This document shows positions 1 to 12,200 of a DNA stretch of 23,069 nucleotides, piece by piece. The stretch is taken from contig NW_003140836.1 of the NCBI RefSeq assembly GCF_000003605.2, positions 67,136 to 90,204 on the forward strand, written 5' to 3'. This stretch comes from Saccoglossus kowalevskii. Its lineage: Eukaryota; Hemichordata; Enteropneusta; Harrimaniidae. The notes beneath the pieces are model-generated. The model was not told the origin of the DNA, ran no database searches, and saw only the letters and a list, made by a program, of their open reading frames with translations. Made by a program: the position numbers and the translations under genes. Within the stretch, counting starts at the first letter, position 1. Every line of letters begins with the position of its first letter.

Positions 1-233
1 TCAATTCTCTAATTTTGATGAATATTTTGTAATTTTGGTAAAAAGTGATATTTTCTTCTTGTTAAAAACCACAAGCATTTATGGTCAAAAATGATATTTT
101 TGAATTCTTGTTGAAAACAGCAAGTCCCATTGCATTGATACTATGCATATTGTTCATTTTCTAATGATATCTTCTGTTCTTTAATCGAAATGTGCATTGC
201 TAACAGTGGAGCTATCTCAGCCGAGAGGCTTCT
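1..233 (-). repeat. Inverted, edge-truncated copy of the 6747-7587 repeat element
   Basis: Read on the - strand, this segment starts agaagcctctcggctgag at 233 and continues agctccactgttagcaatgc. It then gives the same gatatcatt and tcactttttaccaaaa blocks found at 6747-6960 on the + strand. It is cut by the window edge at position 1. By eye it is somewhat diverged from the other copy, with substitutions and small indels. It contains no coding frame of note. Confidence 0.85.
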
Positions 234-1899
234 TGTTTCCATTAGATTTGTGTGACTCTCAAAGAATTGTAAGTGAGATCATTGATCGGAGAGAAGAAAT
301 GAAATAAAATTGTATTCCATGTATAACCTTGTTTCTCATCTGCGCGAGACTTCGGTACTTTGATCATGATACTCCCACGAAAATGCAACTTGGGTTTGTT
401 ATGCGGCGGGCAGAAAAAAAATGAAGTCAAAAATAATTTTTTTAGCAATTTTTCGCACTCACAAGTCGGCGGGCGCGAGAAATTATGCTGAAATAAAATT
501 TTTTATTTATTTCATTTTCGGCTCCTGTTCATTGGGCGGGTTCGCGAAACAAGGGATAATAAAAGTCTGGCCTAACAGAGAAATAACAGAAAAATTCAAT
601 CAATTTACAAATATTGATATGGGAAAAATCCTGAAATTCATCGTCAGGTCTTTGAACTGTCAACATGGGTTCACCTTAGATGGTAATGTTTAACCAAATT
701 ACGTGACTATAATAATTGCGATCAGTATCTTCAATGGAACTGTGTAGATATTTAGCAGTGCTTTGTAAAAGGTCACGGTACTTGAGCAGGTCATGAGACA
801 TAATCCGACTTAAAAAAAACAACCACCCACTCTAGTATAGATAATCCACCCCCGCCTCATCTTATAATGGTATAATCCATACTTACTGTCCATACAGGTG
901 TATGACACGGAATGTTGAATAAATTAATAAATAGTCATTGCAGACTATAATTTTATAGATTTGATTAAGTTTTATCACACTTCTGTACAAGAAGTTTACA
1001 CATGTACACTCAAAATCTATTGTGCTGCACAAGTCTATTGTTTAACAAGACACAATGGGCATTGTTCTTTGACTGTGGGAGGAATTCCACAAGTTAATAT
1101 GACAATCCGTTTTAGTACATGCATTATTCACACTGCATTGGAATGCAGAATATTTATAGCGTGGGCTACGTATTGTCATATGGCGTGGGAGAAATTATTT
1201 TAAAATGAACCCTTCAAATTTGTGACCTTTTAACAGCAGCGAATACTGTTTTATTTTGAAAGAGATAATTTGGGGAGAAAATTGTGAAGTTTTGTAGCAG
1301 TGAAAATATCATTTGTTGAGACAATTTGTCATGACTTTCAATGAAATTAGATCCCTGCATAACTTGTGACCTTCTATACAATTCTAGAGTTTGACATTCA
1401 TTAGAATTAGACAGAGTAACTGTCAGATAAAATATGGTTATAATCTGTAAAATAGTTAACCACCCCTAGAGCTGAGTACTGGGATATACCACAACATTTT
1501 TGAATTGATTTATGACATATACTTGTAGTGCGTATATGGAGTGAACTGGTCAAAATTGAGTTATATACCTGAAATAACATTTTTTGAGTTGTGTATCATG
1601 GCCTTAAAGCACCAAAAACCACGTTCAAATCGTGATACAGCATCAGAAAGGTTTTTGATAACACTGTCGATAATTGAAATGATCCCTGGAACTAGCATAA
1701 TTATAATGATTATAGACATATTGAGTGATGTCAATGCGTGATGTCATAATCATATTTTGGCATTGCAAAGTTTTTTTGTATAATTTCTTATTATAATTTA
1801 AAACTCAAAAAATATTAATTACCAGTAGCGTTATTTTCCCAATTGCATTTCGAGAATTTCACACTGCATGATTATCAATAATAATTATTCATCTTGTAG
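234..1899. other. Non-coding stretch upstream of the first visible TRAF4 exon
   Basis: This is AT-rich DNA with no recognisable exon. I looked specifically for the TRAF4 RING exons (CPLC and CGHxxC patterns, and a frame ending in a phase-0 donor) and found none, so this is probably an intron of TRAF4 with the RING exons outside the window. The small open frames at 421-693, 961-1203 and 1541-1741 lack family resemblance. Confidence 0.6.
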
Positions 1900-4800
1900 A
1901 TATATCCTGATGATGACATGACAGATGAAATTGTTGCCTTGACGATCAGATGTAGCTATTACAAAGATGGATGTAAATGGATTGATCAACTGGAAAATTT
2001 GAAGGTGAGAGTGACAACAAAGGCGCCCGCTTTACAGGAGAGAAAATAGTTTTAGAACCCCACCCTGGAAATTTAATATGATTGTGGGTTCATATTGACG
2101 GATGGTTTTAGGAATACAAACAGGCTGAATACAGTCTAGTTACAAAGTAAACATAAGTTAACATTTGTTTTTATAATTCAATCTGTAGTCACACTTAGAA
2201 AGCTGTAAATACAATCAAGTCGAGTGCCCCAATAATTGTACGGCGGTAATTACCCGCAAACTTCTCAAGCACCACCTTAGTAATGAGTGTCCTCGAAGAA
2301 CTGTGGTATGCGAACATTGTGGAGCTGATTTTACTGGAGTAATGATGGAGGTGAGAAAACAAACACACTAACACATTTGAAATTCTTTCTATTATATATA
2401 TTTCAATAAACTTTTTTTGTACTTTTAAGCTGTAACATATAGTAATTATATAAGATATACCTGCGCTGTATGTACCGCTTTCTGATTATTATTCTATTTC
2501 ACAAGGAATGCAAATTAGTGCAGTCGTTACTGAACCATACAATATTTCTCTGTCTCATTCACAACCGGTTATATATCAAACTCTGTTATGCTACACTGAC
2601 TTTACAACCTGCATTATCCCCTATATCAGCAAAACTGAATGAAATAATAAATACAAAGTGTTCTTGTTTTGTTTTATATGATTATTGTACTGTCACTAAT
2701 ATTTGCATAAATGTTATAATAATAATAATTTATTGCATCCATAGAAAAGTTTCTCTTAATTTACAGCAAAAAAAAAATCATAGCAATACAACATTCAATA
2801 AATAAATAATAATAACCATGCTTGAAAAATCTATTTTTCATTTTGAATTTCAACTAGGGTAAGAACATATTCGTCATCTTATTTATTAATATACTCTTTT
2901 CAAATATCAGTACATGAACATTTGAAACTCATTCATATTCATATTTAACAACAATATTTGTTGATTAAGATAGTGCATGAAAAAATGCAACTTATTTTCA
3001 ATTTCATTTTTGAACATTGTTACATGCAGGCTGAGAAATAACATTTTCTGCCTGGCTGCATTCAAGGCATGTGACTTCAAGCACTTTTACCCTCAAATAG
3101 TGAGGAGTTAAGGTAGAATAAACACAAGAATTCGGTACATTCTTGTTAAATGTTTCAATCGACTGATTCTGTTATTTATGTTTTAGGGTCACAGAGGAAG
3201 TTGCCAATTCCAGCAGGTACAGTGTGAAAATAAATGTGGAGTCAAATTACAGAGAAGATATTTATCAAGTCACACTTTGAATGAATGTCCCAAGCGTATG
3301 TTATCATGCAAATATTGCCATAAAGACGTTATATTCGACACTCTACAGGTTGGTAATCTTTTCAATTATTTTGGATGAATATTGCTACGACAAGTACAGT
3401 ATTGATTGGAGTGCAACTTAACATTTACCTGGCTTTAACCTTTTCACCACCAGCTCCCTCTTTTCATCACAATTTCACAAAATAGGAGATTGAGACAAAA
3501 ATAACCAAATTTTTTGAGTAGAAACTGAAAATTTACAAAAATTTTGTCTGTTGGTTCAAAAATTAGGGTTCATTTCCAGAAATATTGAAGAATATAAAAA
3601 AAATGTGCAGACGAATTTGGGCGAGAAAGTCTGGTGGTAAAAGGTTAATTGTCATGCTTTGTAAATTCAAAACTGCCACATATCTTAATAGTGTAGAGTT
3701 CTCTGCCTAAATATGTCCCGAATTAGTAACATAAGCGTAAGTTGATATTATTGATGACAATAATATTCATACAACAAAAATATGGCTTCACCCAGGAACC
3801 ACTTTCTGAGTGCACCTGAAAGGCCTCTCTTAAAGGAAACTGTGAGGGCTCCCAACTTGAAAAAGATCTATATGAACTGATACTGTAGAATACTTTATAT
3901 TAGCTGGAATAAAATTTCGCTGAAAAGACTTTTTGAGTGTTTTGTATGGAATTCATTTTCACTGATTTTTGACAAGTTGAAAATGTATAGTCACTGGATT
4001 TTATTTTCACTGAATCATTCCTTCAGCGAAAATAAAGTATTTTACAGTAGGTAGTTTGAAGCCACATTGTTGATCTTCCTAATGTATTAATATCTATTGC
4101 AGACACATCTCCATCACTGTTTGAAATACCCCGTGACATGTCCCAATCGATGTGACCCAGAAAGATTAGCCCGTGGTGACCTCGAGAAGCATTTAAAAGA
4201 AAACTGTCGTCTTCTACCATCAACTGTCCATTTCAAGGTCAAGGATGCAAATATAAGGTGAGTCAAATAATAAATCCTCAGTACATCCATGGTGCCTGTC
4301 ATAATACAATTCTGAGCCAGTTCTAGACGCATAGAGCTGGGAACAGCCACTGGTGGCGCTGTATACAATCAAAACCTATTTAGGCTTGCCAACACTCATG
4401 CCGGCGATCAGTTTAAAACACGGAGACACTTGTTAAATTTGGTGAACTGTATGACAAAAAGCGTGTAGAGTCTTCAAATAACCACAACCGACAGAGTAGG
4501 GGGTCAAGACTGTATATACGGAATCAAGATGTGTTGCATGGTGCTGGTAATGGTCTATAACAGACTGCCAATCAGAACCTGACATTTTAATATAATTATT
4601 GCTGGTATCACATTTCTTTTAACACATCAGCTGCTATGTTAGAAAGGCAATTGTATTTTATATTGGCACAGCATTACCTCCACAACTTCTTAAACCTAAC
4701 AAGCATATGCACTATGATGGACAGACAGCATAATTAGAAAACGCATTTAACAAAATATTTTTTTCTTTTTTTTTTTAGTCTCCAAGATTTGCTTTGGAGC

Positions 4801-5390
4801 AGCATTTAGAGAACAATTCTAGAGAACACTTACTGATGATGTGCATGGTTGCTAAGAGACAAGAAGAAGAAATTCTTTCATTACGAGCTGAACTGGATAC
4901 CATGACAGGAAACACTGATGGAACTCTTCTCTGGAAGATTGACAATTATTCATCTCTGTTTGCCAAGGCCAAAAAGGAGACAACTGAACTATGTAGTAAA
5001 CCATTCTTCACCAGCAAATATGGCTATAAACTTGGATTGACCGCTTTTTTAAACGGAAATGGCAGTGGCGAGGGAACACATTTCTCCTTGTATATCAAGA
5101 TTCTCCCAGGGGAGTATGATACACTGTTGCAATGGCCATTCACCCACCCTGTGGAATTTACCTTATTAGACCAGACTGATGATGCGAAGAAGCGGAGACA
5201 CATAAAAGAAAGTTTTACGGCTGATGCTTCATGGAAGAACTTCCATCGTCCAAGCAAACAAAATATAACACTGGGGTATGGGTATCCGACTTTAATATCT
5301 CACGAGGAGCTAAATTTGAGAAACTACATCAGGGATGATACAATATTTATCAAAGTAAAAGTTGACACCTCAAAAATTGTAGGTATATAG
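1900..5390 (+). CDS. TRAF4: TRAF4-like TNF-receptor-associated factor, C-terminal five exons (partial at 5' end)
   Basis: Adaptor protein of TNF/Toll-type receptor signalling and cell polarity. Exons read as 1900-2004, 2189-2350, 3187-3348, 4103-4257 and 4779-5390, each bounded by AG/GT with all introns phase 0 (donors gtgaga, gtgaga, gttggt, gtgagt). The first visible exon starts IYPDDDMTDE and carries C-x6-C, completed by H-x3-C in the next exon. Exons 2-4 repeat the TRAF-type zinc-finger pattern (ECPNNC, CEHCG, CENKCG, CKYCHK, TCPNRC). Exon 5 has a short charged helix (KRQEEEILSLRAEL) and then a complete TRAF-C/MATH domain beginning DGTLLWKI and including YGYKLGLTAFLNGNGSGEG and RNYIRDDTIFIK, which is close to TRAF4 rather than TRAF2/3/6. 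About 398 residues are visible against roughly 470 for vertebrate TRAF4; the missing ~70 are the RING finger. Exon 4 is 155 nt, one base short of 52 codons, so the frame breaks between 4208 and 4224 (see findings). Family assignment is firm; functional intactness is not. Confidence 0.93.
4208..4224 (+). other. TRAF4: Single-base frame break inside TRAF4 exon 4
   Basis: Upstream of this stretch the TRAF frame runs through EKHLKENC, ending at Cys codon 4205-4207. Downstream the conserved CPFQGQGCKYK is in the next frame, starting at Cys codon 4225-4227. The 17 bases between the two cysteine codons should be 18, since the family has six residues here. The downstream frame exits the exon in phase 0, as every other intron of this gene does, so one base is missing rather than an exon boundary being misplaced. 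Confidence 0.85.
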
Positions 5391-6746
5391 GTAGTAAAAG
5401 TAACACTGCCCTCATTAGGCAAGATTGGGGCAATCTTTTGTTTTTAGTTAAACCTGTGTATCACAGATGTTGTGTTTTTTAAAATCTAAACAAAAATTAT
5501 TTTATACAAATTTTGAATAGTTGTGGCCTAAAAAGTAGATTAATTTAAGCAATAAAAATTGGTTACTTATTTCAAAACTGGTGATACAAATCTTGTACTT
5601 TGTAACACACTATTTAAACATTTGTTAAAATAATACATTTAAAATGGCTGCCAGTGTTGCCATAGTAATACTGCCATTATGTTAAAATGGGTTCTGTAAT
5701 TAAAAAAAAGTGTTCATGAATGTATACAGTATACATACCTGCAGGTTTCAGGGAATTATTTTAAGTATTTATTTGTTTTATAATCTTACTTTTGTAGATT
5801 ATTTTTTATTACCATGGCAACTTAGAAATTTGTTCTACCCATGTACATTATTAGCAAGACAATCACAAGGGTTCAGATGTATTTCACTTATGTAAGTGAT
5901 ACTAGTACATGGTCAATTCAACCTTTATTTAAATATCACCTTGAAGTTTACGAAAACAAAGATGTGCCACTGATACACATCACTGAAATAATATTTTAGT
6001 AATATTTAACACTTTGTGATGTTTTTAGTTGTTTAAATTGCAAATATGATATCATTTTCTGTCGTGACTTTATCTGCATTAAATTATGTTGTCATAGGAA
6101 CATCACTTTAAAGCTGGGGCATCATTTATATGGCCTCTATGAATGTTTGACCCCTGCATACAAAATGTATTCTCCAGGTGGATAGTGCATCAACACAACT
6201 GATATGTTATTCAACTGTGTTTTTATAATAATGATTCTTGAAATATTACCTTGTATGTAACCAGGAATAGCATCAGGTTTCTTCATGGATCAAAATATCA
6301 GCAGGGTGCCTAATTTGCATGTAATTAACATAATGTTGCTGATCAGAAAATTTCCATAGAATAAATAAACGAAAAATAAATATCACTCCACATATTTATT
6401 TTAAAACCATCACTGAAATTATGTGCAGAAATAGTTACTATTGATAGACCACTTCCAATGAATAAGAATATCATGTATTTGTATTTATGTTTGGAGTTAT
6501 GCAAAGCATCTACATAGGAACTACCAAGCAAAATTCAGTGTTCACAGCTAGTCCTTTTCATTAGGAAGTATACACATCGGAGAGCACTAACAAACTTCCA
6601 TTTCCAGGGTCACCATCCGATCTAATGCAGCAACAACACCATCGCTGTCATTTTCAACCTTTGTAGAAATTTGAATATGAACTGTGAAGTAAAGCATGGA
6701 TGATTGTTAGTGTTGTCTGATAGGCACCGCACTTCACACAACTAGC
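5391..6746. other. TRAF4 3' UTR and downstream intergenic DNA
   Basis: AT-rich sequence without exons or recognisable RNA genes. The proximal part presumably forms the TRAF4 3' UTR (poly-A signal candidates at 5551 and 5699). No mobile-element ends were recognised before the repeat that starts at about 6747. Confidence 0.5.
5551..5556 (+). terminator. Candidate TRAF4 polyadenylation signal (AATAAA)
   Basis: A canonical AATAAA lies about 160 bases downstream of the TRAF4 stop codon. A second variant, ATTAAA, is at 5699-5704. The cleavage site cannot be fixed without transcripts. Confidence 0.4.
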
Positions 6747-7587
6747 AGAAGCCTGTCGGCTGAGATAGCTCCGCTGTTGGCAATGCACGTTTCAATTAAA
6801 GAACTGAAGATATCATTCGAAAATGAACAAATCTGAGAGAGGTCTACCTGTAGTACCTACATGTATAACATCAAAGCAATCAGACTTGTGGTTTTTAACA
6901 GGAATTCGAAAATATCACTTTTTACCAAAAATTACAAAAATATTCATCAAAATTAGAGAATTAAAGATATCATTACGAAATTAGCAAATCTGAGAGAGGT
7001 ATACGTGAGGTACCTATATGTATTTTTTCAAATCATTCTGACTTGTGTTTATAAACAAGAATTCGAAAATATCACTTTTTATCAAAAATTGCAAAAAAAT
7101 ATTCATCAAAATTAGTGAATTGAAGATATCATCACGAAATGAACAAATCTAAGATCGGTATACCTGTAGTACATATATGTATAATATCAAAGCAATCACT
7201 TTTTACCAAAAATGTAAAAAATATTCATCAAAGTTAGAGAATTGAAGATGTCATCACAAAATGAACGAATTTGAGGGAGATCCACATGTAGTACCTATAT
7301 ATGTAATATCAAAGCATTCAGACTTACGGTTTTTAACAAGAAGTCGAAAATATCACTTTTTTACTAAAAATGACAAAAATGTTCATCAAAATTAGAGAAT
7401 TGAAGATATCATCACGAAATTAACAAGACCGAGAGAGGTCCACATATAGTACCCATATATGTAATATCAAAGCAATTGGAATTGTGGTTTTCAACAAGAA
7501 GTCGAAAAAGTAAAAAAGTTGACATGGACGACGATGGACAATCACTCGTATAATAAGCTCCGCTTGACAAAATCGACAGCGGAGCTA
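6747..7587 (+). mobile_element. Non-autonomous repeat element with ~158-bp internal tandem units
   Basis: The left edge (agaagcctgtcggctgag) is defined by the second, inverted copy ending at 233. The body contains five copies of a block starting gaattgaagatatcatcac, at 6801, 6958, 7117, 7239 and 7397. The spacings are 157, 159, 122 and 158, so the third unit carries a deletion of about 36 bases. The right edge is tentative: the body is followed by an inverted repeat (agctccgct at 7556-7564, agcggagct at 7578-7586) with a 13-base loop, directly before the apparent end. No open frame is long enough for a transposase, so the element is non-autonomous. Its class is uncertain: the terminal hairpin followed by CTAA recalls a Helitron 3' end, but 5' features are not convincing. 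Confidence 0.75.
6801..7500 (+). repeat. Tandem array of ~158-bp units (five copies, one shortened)
   Basis: Each unit runs through the blocks gatatcatcacgaaat, aacaaatctgagagaggt, agtacctatatgta, aaagcaatcagactt, aacaagaattcgaaaatatc and attcatcaaaattagagaa before the next begins. The last copy is partial and leads into a unique tail (7501-7555). Units differ from each other by scattered substitutions. Confidence 0.85.
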
Positions 7588-8689
7588 AAAATCAGTATTT
7601 CTGGTTGACACTACGACACGCTAAAATCAACAAGGCAGCCATGATGAGGTTATATACGTAAATAGCGATTGACTTATCTAATGTTTACAGCGGTTTATTG
7701 GTAGCCAAGATTGTCACGACCAATTATGACTCGCATAATATGATACATACAAAATACATATACCCCGGTACACGTGTTGCCTACTTCTGGAAAAAATGCA
7801 CATGCAATTACCTGCTTAACGTTTGATACCACGAGGAATGGGAACGATGCTTTGATAGAGTCTCACTTTGTGTATCGTGCAAAGTTTTGCGTTGTTTACT
7901 CGGTGTTTGGCTGTCAAACGGTTCATATTTTCTATATCTTCTTGGAAATTATTAGTGGTACATTTGACAGTAAAACCAAGCTTAGCTAGAGAAATGATCA
8001 CAACGTCGCTGAATTCTTCAAGTGGTGTTTCATTTTGATTCCCATCTACAACCAACCACTCAATCTGAGTGAATAAACAATGTCTGGATGGCAGCTTCTT
8101 GTGCTTCAGTAATATTCAAGGTTATTTTGTGCATGTTGGCTGAAACATGCACAGAACCGAAATGAGTAACACCGAAATATGCACACCTTGCATTGTTCAC
8201 ATACATTGTTATATGATGTGACAATTTATCCACGCACCCCCCCCCCCCCATGAGTCGAATGAGCATATAGTTTTATCTGGTAGGCCTATGGGTTCTGAAC
8301 ATTTTGGCACGGTCTCTGTACAGTGTCCAATCATTGTCTGTACAGATGCCGTATAGACTTGTACAGACCCAATCCCGCCCGCTCTACAAGCCAGTACACC
8401 CTCTGTGCCGATCTGTTTGCCCCCCAGCAAACGAACAGAAAACGTGTACAAGTTCAATCAAGTACAGCGTCCTATTTTTGTTGGATTGACTCTGTTCCCG
8501 AACTGCCTGTCAGTAGCAAAATATGACACTGATTCTTCGTTGAGAGAAAGATACATATCAAGCACATAACATTGTCAAATCAAATCACAACGCTTTAAGC
8601 CTGGCAAGACCCCTTACACCATTACAGATCACAGTCACTTGGGGGCTAAAAATCAATAAATACTAATTTTCAAAAAAAATCATCCGCTA

Positions 8690-8729
8690 TACGTATATAA
8701 ATAAACGTATATAATATACGTATATAATA
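8690..8729. repeat. Self-complementary acgtatata cluster
   Basis: Three copies of acgtatata lie within 40 bases. Because tatatacgt is the reverse complement of acgtatata, the segment can fold on itself. It is simple AT-rich sequence and no function is claimed. Confidence 0.5.
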
Positions 8730-9051
8730 ATGAAGGAAATACTCGCTGTTACGGCACGCCTGATTGGCTGAAAATGAGTATGCGCACTTGATTTACCCAG
8801 AACTCTGTGCGAATTGTCACTTGGAATTCTGTTTTTGGTGACATAATGTTTCAGTGAAAATAATATTCAGTGATTCATATGTTTTACATTCAACTCACCA
8901 AAAATAAGTGGAAATAAATTCCACACAAAACACCCAAAATGTCTATAAGGGATTTTACAGTATTTGAACATTATTCAAAAGGAGGTCATACATGTACGAT
9001 GTAATGCGTGCAATATAAACATTGATGTTTGTTTTCTTCAAACTGCTATGT

Positions 9052-9097
9052 TTTATTTTCCATAGCGGGAGTATGCATGTGATGAATTGTTTTTATT
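9052..9097 (-). terminator. Two candidate polyadenylation signals of gene A
   Basis: On the - strand AATAAA occurs at 9097-9092 and again at 9057-9052, 138 and 178 bases past the gene A stop codon. Either would give a short 3' UTR. Transcript ends would decide. Confidence 0.4.
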
Positions 9098-9234
9098 CAA
9101 GACGTATTTTCCAAAAAAACAAACAAACATTCTCAAAGTTATCCAAGCATGCAAACTACATATTACGCAGAAAAAAAACATTTTTACATCAAACTATTGT
9201 TCTCCCAAACTGGCTGTGTGTTGATTTTCTTAGT

Positions 9235-12200
9235 TTACCCCAGCAGTGGATCAATAAGTGATATCCAATCCTCTACATCCCAATACGGGTAGTAATCCAG
9301 CACAGTCATGCCATTCACAACGAACCATGGACCCCCGTAGACTCCACCTGCAGTTAAACAGAGAAAATATACACAGTGTGTAATAATCACCGCGACATTT
9401 TACTGGGCATGCGCACATATATACTATGCCTAAAATAAACTACTATAAACAAAAAGCCAGGGTCTTTGGAAGCTGCTATTATTCAGATTAGATTTGAACT
9501 TTCAGCTGTTTTCAAATCTAGTAAGATTAAATTTAGACTGGCCAGTCCTGGCAATTTTATTGTTTTATATAATAATTTCTTCTTATAAAAGCAAATTCGG
9601 ATCTGATTCGAAATTACAGTTTTATTCTTTATCAAAGAAACTATTATAAAATAAAATTGCGGCGACTAATGTCAGTACACTCAAAACATTACTAATGGTA
9701 ATAGACGATGTGCGCGTGTATGTCCTTTTGAAGTATGTTTCGACCACGACCAACGGCGACACCAAACGACTTCAACTTTCTCAGGATTTTGCTGTATTTC
9801 AAATCAAACAATCTTCTGATGTGTCGATGGAGAGGAAGCGATTGTAACACGACTATCTGCGAACGAGGCTAAATATGTCGATGGAGTGGTATATTTTAGC
9901 GATTACAACACGACTATCTACGAACGAGGCTGAATGTGGCGTATTTGATGATGTACTCAGACAGTGTTATTCGCAAACGGCCTATTGAAATTTTACATAC
10001 GATCATTGGCCATTTTCATTTCATGCCGACACAGTTGATTGGTTTTCGGGTGGTTGTATTCTTCAAGAAATTCTTCTTCGGTGAAGCCTACCTCAACGGC
10101 AAAGTCAGTCAGTATTCTGCAAAATAAGGGCTAAAATAAGATTCAATTAAAATATCTTTAGTTAATTATTTAATCGCGTGATTTTGAACAGGGCGATGTG
10201 ACACAATAGCAACAACCAATTGGTATAAATAGTTTCAACATCGTGAACACATTCTGAAGCGTTTCGATTTTGTGGACATTATTAAAAAACGAATATCTGA
10301 CGTTGGTGCCGTAAGCCATGGTGGTCAAACAGATGTTACTTCATTATAATTATGTATAAATGTAACCCCAAGCAAACTGTCACAGATACAATTATATACT
10401 ACCAAACGGATATTAACAACATTGAAAAGAAGTGTTAGCTGGTAGTGTCCCTATCAACCATGATCATGGCCACGCCTATAACAGCCAGTTTAAAGGACGG
10501 TGGTCGTCGCGCCCCCGTATGCGACATTAGTGTTGATACATATTGAATTCCCCACAATACAATGCGCTCTTCTAAAGGAAATCACGAGTACGACGTGCAT
10601 TAACTACCGCCGGTGGTTCCTTCAATACTCTATCACCAAAGAAATTACCTAGTTAAAGCATAGCAACATCTCAGTTTCTACTCGCCGGTCTGTGCAGAGG
10701 TCAAAGTCGCCATATTTGTTCACATCATGTAACTCATATATCGCGCACGCGTAGCCCGGCGACCACCGCCTTTTAAAGCATGATATGTTTTTGTGTGTTT
10801 AGTTCCAATGTCATCAAAGAGGAGGGAGTCGGGCTCTTCATATAAGTAATTGTTGATGTACAAGACTACGATAAACTTTTACCACGTCTATATAAATACA
10901 GTGAGTAAATATAACTCAACTGACTCACATTCAACTCTTGCTATCCCGAAATATCTCACTTTATTTCCAGGGTCAACACGTGATCTTTACGTCATACTTA
11001 CACAATCATGTCAGCATCACTAACTGTATCAGGTGACCCGGAAATTAAGTCTTGGTTATCGAATAAAATTTGAAGATATTCCACTGTCTTTGTTTTGTTC
11101 AGCTGATCAACAGCACGCAGTGCCTACATGCAGAGTATTTAAAAAGCAATTATGAAAAGAAGGTATGTACCAGCATGGATTGTAATAGGAAGGATAATAA
11201 ACTAAGGCACATAACATCAATCGGCATGTGTGCTGTTCCTGTGCATCATTTGGATAATCTTGGTACGAAAAAGTCAATATGAACTGTTTTCCGCAGTGGC
11301 TTAAAGAAAGCAAACTTTTATCTCCCGAAGTATTTTGATGACCAGTGAATCAATCTCTTGTTTTAATTTGTGTCCGTTAATGTACTCGTCATAGTTATGT
11401 TGAGAATGGTGGTCGAACAGCAGATTTTGTACTCCGTTTCGTTGAACATAAGAAAGTAGACACTTTTATATCGCCCAGAAATGGCGTGAGAAACCACACT
11501 ATGTGTGCTGGTACAATTTAAATATTCATAAATCTGTTACAATTCATGTTTTCAGTTTTTAAAATGTATGGTTATGTTAAAGCGGGAGGTTCGTCATCTG
11601 CGCACGCGCGGGAATTGAGTCCCAGGCGACAATAACAACACACGCTAAAAACGCAAAGGCTTATGGGCAGACGCTTGTTTGTAAACAACATCACGCTATG
11701 GCCATCTGACGCATGCGCAGGTGACGACTCCCCCGCTTTAAGATGACCAGATTTATGTACATGTAACTACCAGAAGAATCTGAATTATTTACTCAATTAC
11801 TTATACGAAAACATCGTACAATACAAATTCGCTGACTAATTGTCTTGTCAGTACGAATAGTGATTGACGCGTATCGCACGTTCGAATTCCATGTAAACAA
11901 ACAATGTATTTTACAGGCTTGTATATGTCACTATGAGTCCCATATCGAACAGGACGCGGCGCGACGACCACCACGCTTCAATGCTAATCAATTTGTAGCG
12001 TACTATGAATTTCTATTCATCCTGATATACCCAGGTGACGTCATAGAACCAGTTGACGTAGCCGAGGTGATAGAAGAAGTAATAATTGACCAGGGACAAG
12101 TTTTGCTTCTCGGCATCACGCGCTTCCGTTTAGAGCCTGCGCGTTGCGCATTTTCTGTTAGCAGTTTTACGTACCGGTAAAGTGTGCCACATATGGTAGG

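Larger units (their letters stand above)
7588..9234. other. Convergent intergenic region between TRAF4 and thioredoxin-fold gene A
   Basis: No exon could be supported on either strand. It contains a C homopolymer at about 8237-8249, a short self-complementary (acgtatata) cluster around 8690-8729, and the probable 3' UTR of the - strand gene from about 9050 to 9234. The overlapping small frames at 7774-8526 have no family resemblance. Confidence 0.5.

Noticed and set aside
1-1899. RING-finger exons of TRAF4 within the window
   Set aside because: Searched + strand for CPxC and CGHxxC-type codons leading to a phase-0 donor and found none; the RING exons are most likely upstream of position 1.
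4794-5390. A separate 198-aa MATH-only gene starting at 4794
   Set aside because: The apparent start is TTG (Leu), the frame is open further back to an AG acceptor at 4778, and the upstream zinc-finger exons join it in phase, so it is the last exon of TRAF4.
6801-7500. CRISPR-like array
   Set aside because: Units are ~158-bp direct repeats without short repeat/spacer alternation, in animal DNA.
6762-7587. Tc1/mariner-type element bounded by TA and short inverted repeats (tagctccgctgt / acagcggagcta)
   Set aside because: The copy at 1-233 shows that homology extends about 15 bases outside the putative TA, so those repeats are not the true ends.
11845-12180. 111-codon open frame on the + strand
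   Set aside because: It lies inside gene A intron 1 on the opposite strand, and has no domain, signal or splice context.
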